Notes under the pieces: model-generated | The model's input: only the letters and a program-made list of their open reading frames with translations | Database searches by the model: none | Told to the model about the DNA's origin: nothing | Made by a program: the position numbers and the translations under genes | DNA from: Larus michahellis | Lineage: Eukaryota; Chordata; Aves; Charadriiformes; Laridae | Direction of reading: 5' to 3' | Assembly (NCBI RefSeq): GCF_964199755.1 | Contig: NC_133897.1 | Span: 113,035,579-113,099,578 of the forward strand | Length of the DNA: 64,000 nt | In this document: one piece after another, positions 25,601 through 39,666 of the stretch | How positions within the stretch are numbered: the stretch's first letter is position 1 | Layout of the letters: each line of letters starts with the position of its first letter

Positions 25601-27790
25601 TCAGGGACCACTTGAGCCAGAGTGCTCCAAGACTGTTGGGTTTAAGCCAGACCAGCTAGGAAACAGGCAAAACCTGCACTTTGCTGCAGGCAGAAACGGC
25701 AGGTGACCGCCTGCCTTCTGCTGTCAGCCACGTTACGAGGGCACCTGGTGTCCTCCTCCCTCCCGGGCAAGGGAACGGAGAGGGTCTGGGCCCGCGGTCG
25801 GAGGTCACAGTCCCGCTCTAGGTGAACAAGGCCTAAGGGGAGCAAAGCTGTTTGAACAGGATCCAGCCCGGCTTTATTGCCTGTTGCCGTATCTGTTCTC
25901 CAGTTCGCGAAGCAACGTCAACGTAACGTGTGCTCTGAGAGCAAAGCTGCCATTTATGGCCTCGGCGGCCAAGAAAGCAGACAAACCTGAGCATCTGCGT
26001 TTGCAATCTCCACTGCTCCATAAAAGACAAGGTCAGACAGAAAACATGTGTTTCATATTTGCAAATCTGGATGATTTATATTAGGGGAGCAGGGCTGGAC
26101 CGCGTGCAGCCTCTAGGTTGTTAAAATTTAATTTACTAATCAATTACTATCAGATGCTAGACTTCTTCAGCTGCCCCATAGAAGGAGCATAGTTTCTCAC
26201 AATACCCTGTCTTGATTTCAGTGCTGTATCTCCTTCCAGGGGCTGAAGAGAGGTGAGCTGAAGTGGGTAAGCAAAAGAAAAGGACCATTCAGTCCCGTGA
26301 GGTCATATTTTAAATCAAGAGAAGTCACCAGAGCATTATCTCCCCTTTTCTGTTGGTCATTTGGAAGACGACATCCTCTTGCCATTATTTGCACAAGGCA
26401 GCTTCACCTGAGGAAGCAGATGTATTAAAATGAATAGTACATCTCTCACCTCAAGGGAGCAAGTCTGGAGGGGGATCGGTGTCCCTAGCTGCACTGTCCT
26501 CATTTTGGCTGGATTTGGTTTCTCAACCATCACTCCCAGTTTAAAACATTTAAAACATTATAAATGCATGTCTCACGGAAGCTGAAACTAAATGAACTAG
26601 GATAAAAAGTAAAGGCAGAAGCAAGAAAAATTATTGCTGATAAGCATCCTTCCTATTACGTGGGTTATGAGCTATAGGATGGGTCTCCTGTGCTGTACAG
26701 CTTTGGGCTGCAGGTTTACAGCAATGGTGTGTGTTGATCTTTCCAACACTTCTTAACAGTAAAATGGACGTACTGAAAAGGCACGATTCAGATGGCTTAC
26801 GTGAGCCAGAGACTTTCAAACACAACACAGCTGCATGAACATCACAATTTTCATAGCTTATGCTCTCATCCTCATACACATGGCAACTCCCACACAGTCT
26901 TAAGAGCTTGAGGGTCTCTTCAAACATCAGAAACAAAGAAGACCAACCCTACCCTTCAAGCTGGGTTAAAGAAACACTGAGGGTCCGCAAACTTGTTGTG
27001 GACACAAGCAGATGGCAGCTGAACGGCTCCTAACTTTACCCTCTCAAAGATGGCGGTGTCAGGAACTTTGCAGTACAGTGGAGATTATCTGGCTTAAAAT
27101 TAAGATAGGGCAGAGCTGACATTATGCTGCCTTCTCCTGTCCCCAAGCATCCTGACTGTACCCGCCCCTCTCAAAGGCACAAGACAGTACTGATCATTCT
27201 CAGCAAAACTTTGCCTATCCAGCCTGGTACTGATGACGTGAGTGATCAAAACTCATCACAAAGGTCAAAAAAATATCTCAAAACATGTTTGCAGAGCATG
27301 TTCTCCTTTTGAGCAAGAGAGGAACGAGACTTTTCAGAGTCCCAGCTCCAGTTCACTGAACAACTCCAGTTACGCCCAGTTCAGGATACAAACATCAACA
27401 TTAGCACTGGTCGAAAAATTTTTTTAATGTCCTCTGTTAAAATTAGCTCCGCTCTTGGTTAGTAAGTCACGCATGAAATGATCCTGGCTTCCCTTTAACA
27501 TGGTAATCGGAGACCAATAACATTTTGAAATTATGAGTGAATTGCCAGCTCTTCTCTCCAACTCTTTGCTATCTGCATTTTGGGTGACAGGTTCCCTAAG
27601 AATAGGTTAATGTTACTACTCTTGGAATGGAAGAGGGAAATATTTTAAACTGGGGAACAATCACTCCAGTCCAAACCTTCAGATGGAGAATCATTCACAT
27701 TAAGATTCATGAAACTCTTAGAATTCATTATTTTTTTTCCAACAAATACCCAGCAGGTCACAGGCAGTTGGACAACTAATTCCACCATGG

Positions 27791-27817
27791 TAATTTATGA
27801 GACTGTCTCATAAATTA
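27791..27817. repeat. 27-bp near-perfect palindrome
   Basis: TAATTTATGAGAC (27791-27803) and GTCTCATAAATTA (27805-27817) are exact reverse complements separated by a single T. A homopolymer-rich patch lies about 10 bp downstream. Confidence 0.9.
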
Positions 27818-27827
27818 GAGAAAGACG

Positions 27828-27895
27828 GGTTTTTTTTGGGGGGGGGGGATTTTTTTTTCAGCTTTTTTTTTTCTTTTTTGGAGGGGGAGGGTCAG
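27828..27895. repeat. T-run/G-run homopolymer patch
   Basis: Alternating runs: T8, G11, T9, T10, T6, then G-rich. A G11 run next to long T runs is prone to slippage and sequencing error, so exact lengths should not be trusted. Confidence 0.85.
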
Positions 27896-30800
27896 GGGAA
27901 GGCAGCGAGGAGGGGAGGAAGCCAAAAAATGTCAGCCTCCAGATCTTAGGAGTATTTTAATGCCATCAATTATCTAAGGACTGACTGTAATAGACAGTAT
28001 ATCAGACTGTGCTAAAGCTTCCCATGCATAATGTTCAGAGGTTTTTTTTATATTTCTGAACACTAATATTTCAGATATGTTTATACCTTTCCAGGACACT
28101 TCATTCAGCCCCAGTTTCACTAAATGCAGAAGACAAATGCTGTTGACCTGATGTTACCCACTCACTATAACTGGAGAACTACAGCAACGTTACTGTCTGG
28201 CAGATTTATTCCTACCTGGCATTACTGCTTAGAAACTGCCTAATTAACAGTCTGTTAAACCAACAGAGTGAAACATGGCAATTTCTATGTAACAAACACG
28301 AGGACAGCAAGGCAATGTAAGACCACTGGGTGTAACAGAGCCGTGACTGCAATGTGAGACTGTAAATGCTCACGACGGAAGAGAATAGCTGACGAACTTT
28401 TGAACCAAGGCAACGGGCAGAACCAGAAGTGATGATTGCAGGGTAATCAGCCCAGCAATTAGTCTAAATAGCATCAAATTCCTATTTTAAATCCATCCTG
28501 TAGTATTTATTTGGAGAGCACTATTTTTCATGTTACTGCACGGTGGGGTTTCTGCATGCTATTATGTTGTTGATGCCTTCGGCTCTGGGAACGGCTGCGT
28601 TTCAGTAATAACTCAAACAGCCCCAAGGGCAGTTTAAGAAGCTCAAAGACTATTTGCCTGGAATTAAAACGGCCTCGACAAGCGGTAGATGTTGTTTCAA
28701 CCTCCGACTCATCCTTGGCCGCGTTACCTCCCTGTCCACTTGTCTCTTTTCCACTCAGTGCCTCAGCAAGCAGGATCCAGCGCTTAGATACCCCGACAGA
28801 AGAAGAAAGCAGATCTCCCTTCCCCAAGAGAGGGAGTCTGTGACTGGTAAACACATACAGGAATCTCAGTCAAGCCCTTGCCTGCCATGCAGGCCTGTCT
28901 GGGAGAAAGGGGTGAAAGCCAGAAGTTTGCAATCCTTCGCTGCAGGAATTTTGGCCTGTGGGTACAGTTGGCTGCCTCAAGGCAGCGCACCTTGCACACA
29001 GCTGAGGATCTGCTGCATTATGTCTGTAGGCAAGTACATTACAGGGAGAGAGAGAGTTTACTGCTTCAGCTTGACGTGCACTTGGAGAACGCTGGATTCC
29101 AACTTATCTCCCACACTGAACTCCAGGGACATTCAATTGCTGACCCAGATCTGGAATTAGACTTTAGGATTTGCTCCCAGCTCCGTGATCACAACATTGA
29201 TTTGGCTACAAACACATCCATAATTACAAAATTTATTAAAAAAAAAAAAGCATCATTGAAGAAATAAAAAAAATGCCATTTCCTTATTTTAGTTATTTCT
29301 TGCCCTTTCCTGAAAGCAATTTTTTTTTAAGGTACATGCACTCATGGGTGTGGACAGATCTATGCACAGACTACCGCAGTGTTTCACCCTCTCCTGCTGG
29401 TTACAGAAGTTTCACCCTTTGATTCTTTTAACTTCAGGGCAGTTGGGATGTGCAGCTCCCAAACTCTTCATGCAGCCTCTCCTTCCAACCATCGAGACTT
29501 TTATATGAAAGAACTCAACCAGCACAAACAAGATTATAATCAAGAATTGTCCTAGACTTCTGCTCCAAACAACTTGATCCCAGCCTGGCTATAAGAGGCT
29601 GCCAGAGGCCCACAGGCTGCCGGTCATTCATCCAAAAAAGCCTGGAACACTTTGAAAGCCATGAAGTATCACAGTCTGGCTCACACAGTTGATATGTAAC
29701 GTGGCATCCCTTTAACAAAACGAACCATAGGGGCAAACGTTAATTTAGAGATTGATGGGGTGAACAGAAATATACCACAGCTGTCTAGGAGTAACTTAAA
29801 TCTTCATCTGAAGAGTAAATCACTGCCAGAGATTTTCAGCCATTCATTTAGACATCAGAAATATCAACATCTTTAAACGCTACTTAGAGATGATGTTTAG
29901 GAAAATTGGGAAGAGAGCCAAAGACACAAATAGCCACACTGAAATAACTTAGAAGACCGACAAGAAACACAGCGTTCGTATTTGAAGCGATTAACTTGCA
30001 TTTAACTCAACCGTCTCAAAATGCTATACTTCTGGTATCATATGGTGTGTGCCATATTAGTGAGCCACACCATAGTTAACTCAAAGGGGTGTGAATTCCT
30101 CACTCAAAGAAAAAGAGTTTGGTGATGTATGACAGCCCTTAAAAGCCTGCTTCAGAGTGGAAAGTTACTGCAGTATAGTTTGTATATTTTAAATTCAAGC
30201 CCTTATTTAAAGGCTTGGGCCACTACTCCCAGTGCGGACATGGCCTAAATCTAAAGATTATGTGTCACATTCACGCGTTATTTGTATTTGGTCAAAGATA
30301 AAAACCCAAAACAGTGACAAAATGCCAGCCTTTCTGCCACCAGAACACAGCACACCCTGGATTGATGACCAAGACCAGAGGCTTTCCACCAGCTCCATGA
30401 TAGTACATTAATTTTATTACTCGTTTCTCTCCTATGAGCACAAAGAAAGTTCGGCACTCTGCCTATTAAAAAGCAATGATTTTAATAAGATGCCGTGAAT
30501 CAAGCAAAAAATGGTCAAAAGGGTGAAGACTTACTGGAATATCCCACCAGAGCAAAGTTTTGGTTTTCCTTCAGGGTAAACTGAAGAAAAAGAAAAAAAT
30601 GGGAAAACTGGTAAACGGGGAAAAAGAAAAAAAAAAGGGAACTGCTACACAGCAAAGCCTTCAAGGGATACTCCTGCTGCTGCAGCAAAGACAAAATACA
30701 CACCCCTGGAGAAAGGGAACAATGCAGCAGACAGCAAGCAGGATCCCCTTTATTACACTATCTATTCATTTGCTGAACATCTGGAAACTCCACTGAAGAA

Positions 30801-31610
30801 ACGTATTGGATCAGAGCAGCATAAATTTGGTATTAACTGAAGGGACACCACAGAAAAGTGCTCTCCCCTACTGCGTTGCAGCAGAATTGTCAACGATGCT
30901 CAAAACGCCTTTAAATCTCTGGCAAAAATAGCCACTTGTGTGATTTACACAAGCCATCGGATGCGTGGTTATGTTATGGTTCTCCGTTATTTGTCAAACA
31001 ACAAATTATGTTTCCAGTTGTTCCTTCACCCTTCTTTGTGCTTATGGTCAGGAAATCATAAAAAGGCACAAGTGCTCTTAGCACCGGGCTGGAACCCCCC
31101 TTGGTTTCCGCTCTCTAAGTCCACTCCTTTCCACATCACACACTGCCTCCTTGTCTCTTTCTATGCTTCAGACACATTGAAACTATTAATTAACATTTCC
31201 CATCTTCTGGTCCATAAAGATCAGAGTCCTAGTAGTAGCTGCAATATCTATACTTAAAAGTGGCCAATATTTTTTGTTATAGTAATACAACACTACATAC
31301 AGCAGAATTATCCGTAATGCAATCTGCTATAAGGAAAACTCGACAGGCATATGCTTTTCTTTAACTTTTTTTTTTTTTTTTTTTACTATTCCCGAAATGC
31401 CCCGAGAAAAAGATTCCTCTGAATTTCCCCCCTACGTTTTTAACAAACTATTTCAAAGTCCAGTGGAGCAATCACTTCAAGTTATCCCATTACTGCACTT
31501 CAGTCTTGTGAAGAAACACTACTTCTGAAATATCTGTTTCCTGGTTTACATATCCATGACATTCTAAAAAAAAATTATCATGTCATAAGTACAAGTGGAG
31601 ATAAGTATAT

Positions 31611-32190
31611 AGAATCATAGAGTCTTCATGGTTGGAAAGGACCTTTGAGATCATCGAGTCCAACCGAACAACCTACAATCTCTGCCACTAGAGCATGCCC
31701 TGAAGTGCCACATCTAGACGTTTCTTAAACACCTCTAGGGATGGTGACTCAACCACCTCCCTGGGCAGGCTGTTCCAGTGCCTGACCACTCTTTCAGTAA
31801 AGTAATTCTTCCTAATATCTAATCTAAACCTCCCCTGCCACAACTTCAGACCATTCCCTCTGGTCCTGTCATTATTCACCTGGGAGAAGAGGCCAACCCC
31901 CACCTCTCTCCAACCTCCTTCCAGGTAGTTGTAGAGGGCAATGAGGTCTCCCCTCAGCCTCCTCTTCTCCAAGCTAAACATGCCCAGCTCCCTCAGCCTC
32001 TCCTCATATGACCTGGTCTCCAGACCCCTCACCAGCCTGGTAGCTCTCCTCTGGACACGCTCCAGCACTTCAACGTCCCTCTTGTACAGAGGGGCCCAAA
32101 ACTGGACACGGTACTCGAGGTGAGGCCTCACCAGTGCCGAGTACAGAGGCACGGTCACTTCTTTGCTCCTGCTGGCCACGCTATTCCTGA
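31611..32190 (-). mobile_element. CR1 LINE 3' end with intact 173-codon ORF2 tail
   Basis: Reversed CR1 starting at 'agaatcatagagtcttcatggttggaaagg'. The minus strand keeps an unbroken reading frame (31688-32209) with the CR1 ORF2 C-terminal blocks [71 protein letters not shown] and [20 protein letters not shown]. The intact frame suggests a relatively young insertion. It is still only the distal fragment of the roughly 4.5-kb element and cannot move by itself. Confidence 0.95.
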
Positions 32191-35100
32191 TGCAAGCATG
32201 TGTATGCATTCAGGCTGCTACTTGCACTTACTATTGGCTGCAGTTATTAACGACAGATTTCGTCTGGCTGCACCAAACCAACTATGAGGTGTTCACACTT
32301 GTTCCAGTATCATCGTAGCATCTCCAGACAAAAAAAAAAATGCAGCAAGAGCATATATACGTGAAGCCGTTTCACAGCCTATCCATCAAGGGATCACAAG
32401 TAGTTCTGTGCTAACGCACCTGAAGACAAACAAGTGACCGATGCGTGCAGGCACGTGCAATGCTTTCTCTCTTGATTTCCCTCCTGCCCCCATCTCAACC
32501 ACAAGAAATGTTTTGCTCCCTAAAGGCTACAGACGCACACGTACAGAAAAACAGCTATCTCAATTTCAGATCGCATACTAATGTGCACGAACAACAAAGG
32601 AAAAAAAATCCCCAATCCTTATACTAGAGAATATTAAGATCTAAGGGGGTGGAGGGGAATCACATAAGCTTTCTACATACATCGCCCTCTGTCTGAATCA
32701 ACAGAAGACAAGGGTGCTTTCTTTTCCTTTCCGATGTTCCTCAGCCTTGTCACCAAACTCATGTCCTGCATCAGGAATAATCTGAAGTATTTGAAAATAC
32801 GCAGGGGGGAAAAATAACTCTCCGTTGGTGTTTCAAAGAAAATTAGTTCTCAGGAATTCCCACGAGATGCAGTGTCTTGTAAGTTTGGGAGGATAAATGC
32901 TAAACCCACTGAAGTGCCAGAATAACATCTCACTTAGAGGAGAAGTTTTAAATATACCAGTGTTTCTGCCTCGCTGTTATCAAAGCTTTGAAATATTTTG
33001 CTCAGTGTTGGTGCACAGCTGCCTTACCCAAGTCCACCCGGCTTTAACCGCCCACTCCTTACACACCAGCCTGTGCTCCAGGCTCTGGTGCAGCTGAGGG
33101 GATCCTCATTCTTTCTCCAGCTATTCAGCTTGGAAAATCATACATTTACACAAGACGGGAGCCAGAAAAATTACTGGATGGTGGTCAGTTAAATGAAACA
33201 CTTGGCACCAATGAGACACATGGGGTACCATAGGTCTTTACACTTCATGAATTCTCTGCTATATTATTACTAACACAATTACTCTGGGACAGTTGTTGAG
33301 CGGTGCAGCAGAGAAAGCATTGGCTAGAAAGCTCCCAACTGCACATACACACAAAAAAAGAAGTCCCTGTCTGCCACTGCAAGGTTTTTTAACCTTTAAT
33401 TCCTGAATTGCCGTCAGTTAGTGACAGGCAGGGGACACAAATCCCAGAACGTGTTTGCATTCAATGCCGCCTCACAGCACGCGTGGCTGCGGAACCTCTC
33501 CCCAGCCTGAACAGAGCCGTCGTGCCTCCTCCCTCCCTCCCTGCCTGCCTGCCTTTGCGGAGGAATCGGAAAGTGGCATTTTTTGGAAGCGTAGTCCTTT
33601 CGGCAAATTCCAGCAGGAGCTCTCTCTTCCAACATACCATTGCATGATGACCGACTTCCTCACTTCTTCCATTTTCAGCTCACTTCCCTCCCCCCGCCCC
33701 CAGCCAACTTGTTGATTTCTGTCCTTAACACCGCGTTTTCTCCCAGAGGCGTTTCATAAAATTTTGTGGCTGCGAGGAGAGTTGCAATTGCAACAGAACC
33801 AGCCAGCCCTAGAGCTGAAAGTCTCTATTAACAAGTTATACTGCCCACCGGCTACTGTCTTATGTACTCCCCACCCACCCACCCTCTGTAACCGGGCCCT
33901 TAATCGCCTGATTTCCCATGCCCACATGTTAGAGGAGAGGAAGGCAAAGTTGTCATATCCATCACAGCTGGGATCTGAACCTCTTGAAGGGCCCGCTTAT
34001 CATGTGCTAAAACACTACAGCAAAAAATAAATGCATTTGTCTAAGTTGAGGAGGTGAGAAGGAGATGGGTATCATCACAAGGGGGAGGGAGGATTTGACC
34101 TCTGTTTATTCTCTGGCATCCTGAAAAACACGGCACGGGTTGTCTTCCTTATGACCAGAGCCAGGCTCTTGCAGAGCAGCCCCCTTACCTCCTGCCTGCA
34201 GCACAAGGGACCACCCGAGAGTCCACCGGCAGCACAGCTGGCCGACCACCTCCGGCAGCCAAGGCAGCCCCTTGCCACCAACTCTCCAACCAGCCCTTAA
34301 CCAGCAGCCAGCTCTGCCAGGCTGCCAAAGCTCTCCAGCCCTCACGATTCACAGCGGCCGTCGAGCCGGGAAGCTCGACCATGAAGCAAGCCGTACGAGC
34401 AGGTAATGCTGGAAGCAAGGCTGTCAGCAGCACCGACCCCATCTGCCCCAGCAGAGGACACCCAGCAGGGCAGCCGTACTACGGTGGAGGACTTGCATGG
34501 CAGTGAGCGTGTGGCACCAGCCAGCACTGGAGGGGAAAGCCATGGGTTGGCCCCGCAGGGCTGCTCTCTTCGCCGACTTCAAGACGGTGTTTCAAGTCAT
34601 GAGAAGCAGCAGCAAGAGCAGGTCCCCGTGCGAATGATCCCAACCAAATCAATACTCCAGCTGAGCACACCTAAAAGCAAAAGCTGTCCTAGACCACGGA
34701 GCGAGGGCTTCCCGGCAGCGGAGGAAGGCCCTTTGCTTGCTCTGCGGCACCATCTAGCGCTAACAAAGCAACAACGCTCTTCGGAAAACAAGCCCACTCC
34801 GGGTTATTGCTAAATTTGGCGTAAAGCAAAAAAACCCAAGCACATAAATACATATCCAAAACATGCAAGGCAACTGATGGTAACCCATCTTCCCTTTACT
34901 TGTGGGTAGGTCCTACTTCTGTCACTCCAGCATCAAAACGTTTCTGTCCAATAATCTAAACTGGTTGCACACCAGTTAACATCCCAGCAGCGTGCACCTC
35001 GGAGCCCAGCCACGGTCATTACCACCATTCCCATGGGACTCAGCAGATGAGCCAACAACAGCCATATGTTCTTTAAACGTACGTGCAGCCTCGCAGCTGC

Positions 35101-36819
35101 CTCTCGCTCCCGTTCCAGGCTGGAGGCTACACTGCTGCACCAGGGACGCACTGGGAATCACAGCTGAAGGGCAATGACCCTGAAACAAAGACCAGCAGCC
35201 TTGTGGAAGGTTGGTCAGATACAGAACTCATACACATCACCTCCAACAGGTACTAAGGTACAAGAAGAGATGAGCCCAGCTCCTGGGCTTCTGGCCTCTA
35301 CAGACCATTAGCTTGGAGATTAATACCCCTGCTGATACTCAAACAGCCACAGATGCCAAGTGGTTCCCTCCTGCTCTGGAATGTTACCATCTACTTGCTC
35401 CAACGTTATTACCACTACTAGTTGTTGGGGTTGGAGAGGGCTTCTTTTTTCTATTTCCTACATCCAAAAAAGTTCACTACTTATTATAACCTAGATGATT
35501 TTAAAAAAGTGGTTGTTGGTTTTGTTTTTTTTTTTTCCTCAAGAGTAGCTTAGTTCTTATTTTTACAGCTTCTTATTCACAGCATCTGAGGGACGATTCC
35601 TGTCACCCTGAAGAACTTCAGTGCAATTCTTCAGCCTTCAAGTACTCCAGCAAGTTTTGACTTTAAAATGGTAGAAAATGTGATGTTTCTCAATGACGAA
35701 GTCTCTGAAGAATTCTAGAGTTCACATCCTTAAATTGTGGAAAGATGGTTGGCTTTTGAAATGTTGATCCCCATTGTATCCAACTAAATAATGACAAACT
35801 TGCATTCTCATGGATGAAAACAGCTTTGAAACTCTGGCCCAAGTGATAAACATGATTAATTAACTCTAACGAACACAGCAGTCTTAAAATTCACAGTTAT
35901 ACCTCAAATGCCCCCCACCTTCTTCACTATTTCTGTACAAATTCAGCATATACAGAAACGTACCTGTTTTTTGTACTTTAAACCGAGTCAGTTTTCATTC
36001 AAATACAAGCAACACCCCTGCTTCAAAAAAAAAAATGCCCCCCGCCCCCCGAGTCTGTAACAGAATTGCAAACTAAACTTTGGGAGAAAAAAAAACCTCT
36101 ATAAATCTACAGAGCTGCTTAAAAATACATCAGTGACACTTTAGCATATTAAGTAAAATGACATAGGTAAAGAATGAAGCAATCCAAGACCAAACTAACT
36201 TTCCTCTTCACCCCACCCCCAAGTCTTGGTTTTAAATCAGCAAAAAACTATGGCCTAAGTAGCGATTAAGTAACTTTTACACGTTCTTTCTGGACAGCAA
36301 ACACCAGTTCTAAAATTATCCTTGTTGGAAATGAATGCTGAAGCTCTAATGGCTAGGGCATCCTCCGATCAACTGACCCCAGAGGCGCACGTGACGCATC
36401 TGTCACAGTATTAATACTCAAAGCACAGTTTGGTGCAAGAACCTCTCTCACGTCTCTGTTGCTCCGATGAATGTTCTCACTCCTTTCTGGATTACAGCAT
36501 ATTCAGGTAAATCCTGGAGGTTTTTTGTGTATTCTTTCAGAAGACTTTAAGAGCTTGCTACACATTTAACCAGACCAACTGTGGGCGATAAGCAAATGTC
36601 TAGTGAATAAGCCAAAAAGACTGGACACCAATGACTTTCAACACTCAGACCTGAGCCAGTAAGTTCCCAAGGGGCGTCACAAAATATACCTGCAATGCTT
36701 GGTGACGAGATCTGCAGTCAGTCACACACAAAATCTGCTTGAGATTAAAAAAACCCAAACAACAAACTAATTTTCAAATGGTGGTGCTCAGCAGGACCTG
36801 ATCAACAACAGGGAAAGCT
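32191..36819. other. Intergenic region, part 4
   Basis: No supportable gene. It has a (CCTCC/CTGC)n-like pyrimidine tract at about 33526-33554, poly(A) and poly(T) tracts, and a GC-richer stretch at 34100-34780 in which open frames occur in several frames on both strands, as expected from composition alone. From about 36.8 kb rightward the sequence is treated as probable NAPG 3' UTR. Confidence 0.5.
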
Positions 36820-39666
36820 AGCACAAATCCATTAATTTCAAGTTTTATTTTTCATGTTGGTGAAACACACAGCCTCTTCTCAAGAAGCAGCATCTGTAGA
36901 GCTGTTACAAACACATTTTGTATTCTAATACACCACAGATTTGGAAAAAGAACAAATAAAGCACAGGTTTCACACTGCACTTGGCCATATGAGTCTTAAG
37001 TTACAGATAATTTAGAAATCTGATTTTACACATATATTGCATTGGCCATCACTCAGCCTTCATGCATAATTTATTTTTCTTACAGTCAACACTGATTTTG
37101 GAAACTTTCTTGCTGTAAATGGCATATTTTCCACTTTAAATCACTAAAATGATATTTACATAAGTGTGCAAATTGCTTTGAAAGATAGAAACAAACACTA
37201 ACACATAATTTACAGACAGCTTCTTCTATAGTTAAACATTTACTAAAAGGCAGTTAATGTTCCTATCACGATTTCATTGCCTAAAATAGGAGAATAAGTT
37301 ATATAAAATAGACCATCTTATTTTCAAACACTTCAATTTCTGCAGATTTGGTCTTTGCAGCAACATTGCAATCAAAAATTAAGATTCTACTCCTAAAATT
37401 CAGAGAAGCCCCCTTTCAATTCGATGGCAGCTTAACATGTTTAGTACAAGTTACTTTTGTCCCAGATTTTCCACACTTGGCACAAGGGAAAAAGAGAAAA
37501 GCTGGGGGAAGCGGGAAGACAGTCTTGTACATCTATTTTATTTTTTTGGTGATATGAAAAGTAGGCTTTAAGGATCTAATGCATAAGTTTTAATTTTTCT
37601 TTTAAGGGCCTGCTAGTGTTACAAGCACAGTTTAAATAAAGTCTGCAAGTTCCTTCACAGAAGCACACAAGGCTCCCAATTTTTCTTCTTATGCATGTCA
37701 TCTTCTCACACACAAAAAAAGAAGTAGACCCCTTGGGACCATTCAACAAAACTGATTTCAGAACTGGAAGGAGCAAGAAAAACTTTAAGAAAATTAGTGT
37801 TCCCAGTTGTCCTATATGTGCAGTTTTTTTCTACATGTGATAAAGACTCCCCATAAAAAGTGCATGGTCACCTTCAAGATCAAATCCAGAAGACAGAAGT
37901 TGAGTAAACTGCAGTGAGTTTCTCCAACAGCGAAGAGAGATACGGGAAAGTCTTCAAAACCATCTTCCATGTAGTCAGAGAAAAGCAACTCAATTCCCAA
38001 AACTTCATTTAGACTATTTTATAGAAGAGCAAAAACTTCTTCCTATATACACCATTAATAACAAAGGGAAATTACCTGTCAGACAGTACACAACTACAGG
38101 CGTAGTCTCAAGTAGCTTTAAAATCCAAGCTCATTATTATATAATATAGAGACAAAACTGCTTTTTGAACACCCATTAAATTCAATGAGGTGACTTTTAC
38201 AGCAGACCCGCCTGCAATTCATGATGTAGCTTGTGCACCCATCACAATGCTATCGAGTCCTATCCACCCCAAGGAAAGTGATTATTAACCCTCTAAAAGT
38301 TTCCCTTCATCACCATTAAGTCTGACATAGTGATGTCAGACATCACACATATGTCAGAGATATGCTTGATATTTTTGAAGACATCCAATTCCTTAATATG
38401 GCAGAAACCGTACCAACACTTCACACTGTACTTTTGGTCTATTGTTTATTGAACTCTGGGCATCACGTATCCCACACAAATCCCTGCTGGATTCCAAGTG
38501 ATCTCACCCTAGTGCAGATCTTGATTAGGTTCTTCTGAAGAAACAGACCACAAGCACAGCTTCCAGTGTTGTCAGCTTTTACGCGTAAAATGCTCAAACA
38601 AATTTAAGACATGACAGAAGCTTGCAAAACACATGATGACTTGAAACCAAGTAAAAATGGAGAAGATGCATTAAAATTTGGTTATTTTGGATTCTGAACT
38701 AGTTTGAAAAGTGCTGTCTATAAGATAGCTGTTCTGTGCTTTGAAAATATGAAAGAATGAAATGGCTTTGGAGACTAGCGTATTGATTAGTAAATAAACA
38801 CCTAGAACACTCAAGAACTCAAACACATCATTGAAATACTGCACCTAAGTTTTTGTTAAACGTTGTCTTCAGAGCTTTATATTCAATGCACGTTATCTAC
38901 TACCTTCAGTTTCTTTTTTAGTTATGGCATGTTTCAGAAACACCACCGAGAAAGGTTGCCCACTCCTTCCATTCCCGAGACGTACATTACAAACAATATG
39001 CACACATTTATCTCCAAAGACTTCAGGTCAATAAAGGCGTGCCTGTACTTTTAAGCTTGCAAGACAGCTTCAAACCGGTTGACTTAGTATTTTCCACACC
39101 CACATGGATACTGCTTGCAAAGAATAAGGTATTAAAATAATATTCCGAAGTGGAGTAAAAACACGTTGAAAATAAACTGAAAGCTCCCCCTAGTGCTTAT
39201 ACTAGTGAAAAATCCTGCCTGGCACAGCCTGCTTTAAATGCTGTTAAACAAGAGATAAATAGCATATTTTACTCAGAAAACGATCACAAACACATTACTG
39301 AGACCAAGAAGTGTCAGCTGTTGAAGTCTAGCACTTAAAATTTTGTACCACTCTCCCATCTCCAGTGCTTCTATGGTTTTGGTTTCTTTTAAACTGTGCT
39401 TTTAGTAGAGATTTCTCTCACATTTTTCGCCATCAACTGAAGGCAGGGCCCTGAGGAATCTCCCACCAGGTAAGAAATTAAGTCCAAAAATGTTTCAAGA
39501 TGATAGGTACAATCATGCTTTTTCTCCTGTATTGTACCCAGAAGCTGCCAAGTTAATATTAGCATTCCCGTATCACAATTGCAATGAAGCTCTGGTAAAT
39601 CTGGTACCTTTGGATATGCTCAACATCACAAATAAGTCAGATATTTAAGACAACCTATGTCTGTAG
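36820..39666 (-). other. NAPG: Probable long NAPG 3' UTR
   Basis: This AT-rich, ORF-poor sequence lies directly downstream, on the minus strand, of the NAPG stop codon and contains no recognised repeat. Minus-strand AATAAA signals occur within it; the distal one considered here is at 36844-36849 (TTTATT on the + strand). My recollection is that mammalian NAPG mRNA also has a UTR of a few kilobases. The end point is inferred, and a shorter UTR is possible. Confidence 0.45.
38321..38358. repeat. Compound inverted repeat in the probable NAPG 3' UTR
   Basis: GTGATGTC (38330-38337) and GACATCAC (38339-38346) flank a single A. An outer pair, TCTGACAT (38321-38328) and ATGTCAGA (38351-38358), extends the stem, giving a hairpin of about 16 paired bases per arm with a small bulge. 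Confidence 0.85.

Larger units (their letters stand above)
22656..31610. other. Intergenic region, part 3
   Basis: About 9 kb with no supportable gene. It holds poly(A) near 23349-23368, the 27-bp palindrome at 27791-27817, a T/G homopolymer patch at 27828-27895 and scattered A-rich tracts (about 29240-29252, 30580-30640). Open frames such as 28654-29160 have no recognisable domain. Confidence 0.55.

Noticed and set aside
31688..32209. 173-codon minus-strand ORF that could be called a gene
   Set aside because: It is the CR1 ORF2 C-terminus ([13 protein letters not shown] and following blocks) and so part of a LINE fragment.
34406..34813. 135-codon + strand ORF in a GC-richer patch
   Set aside because: No domain or splice pattern, and similar-length frames exist on the opposite strand.
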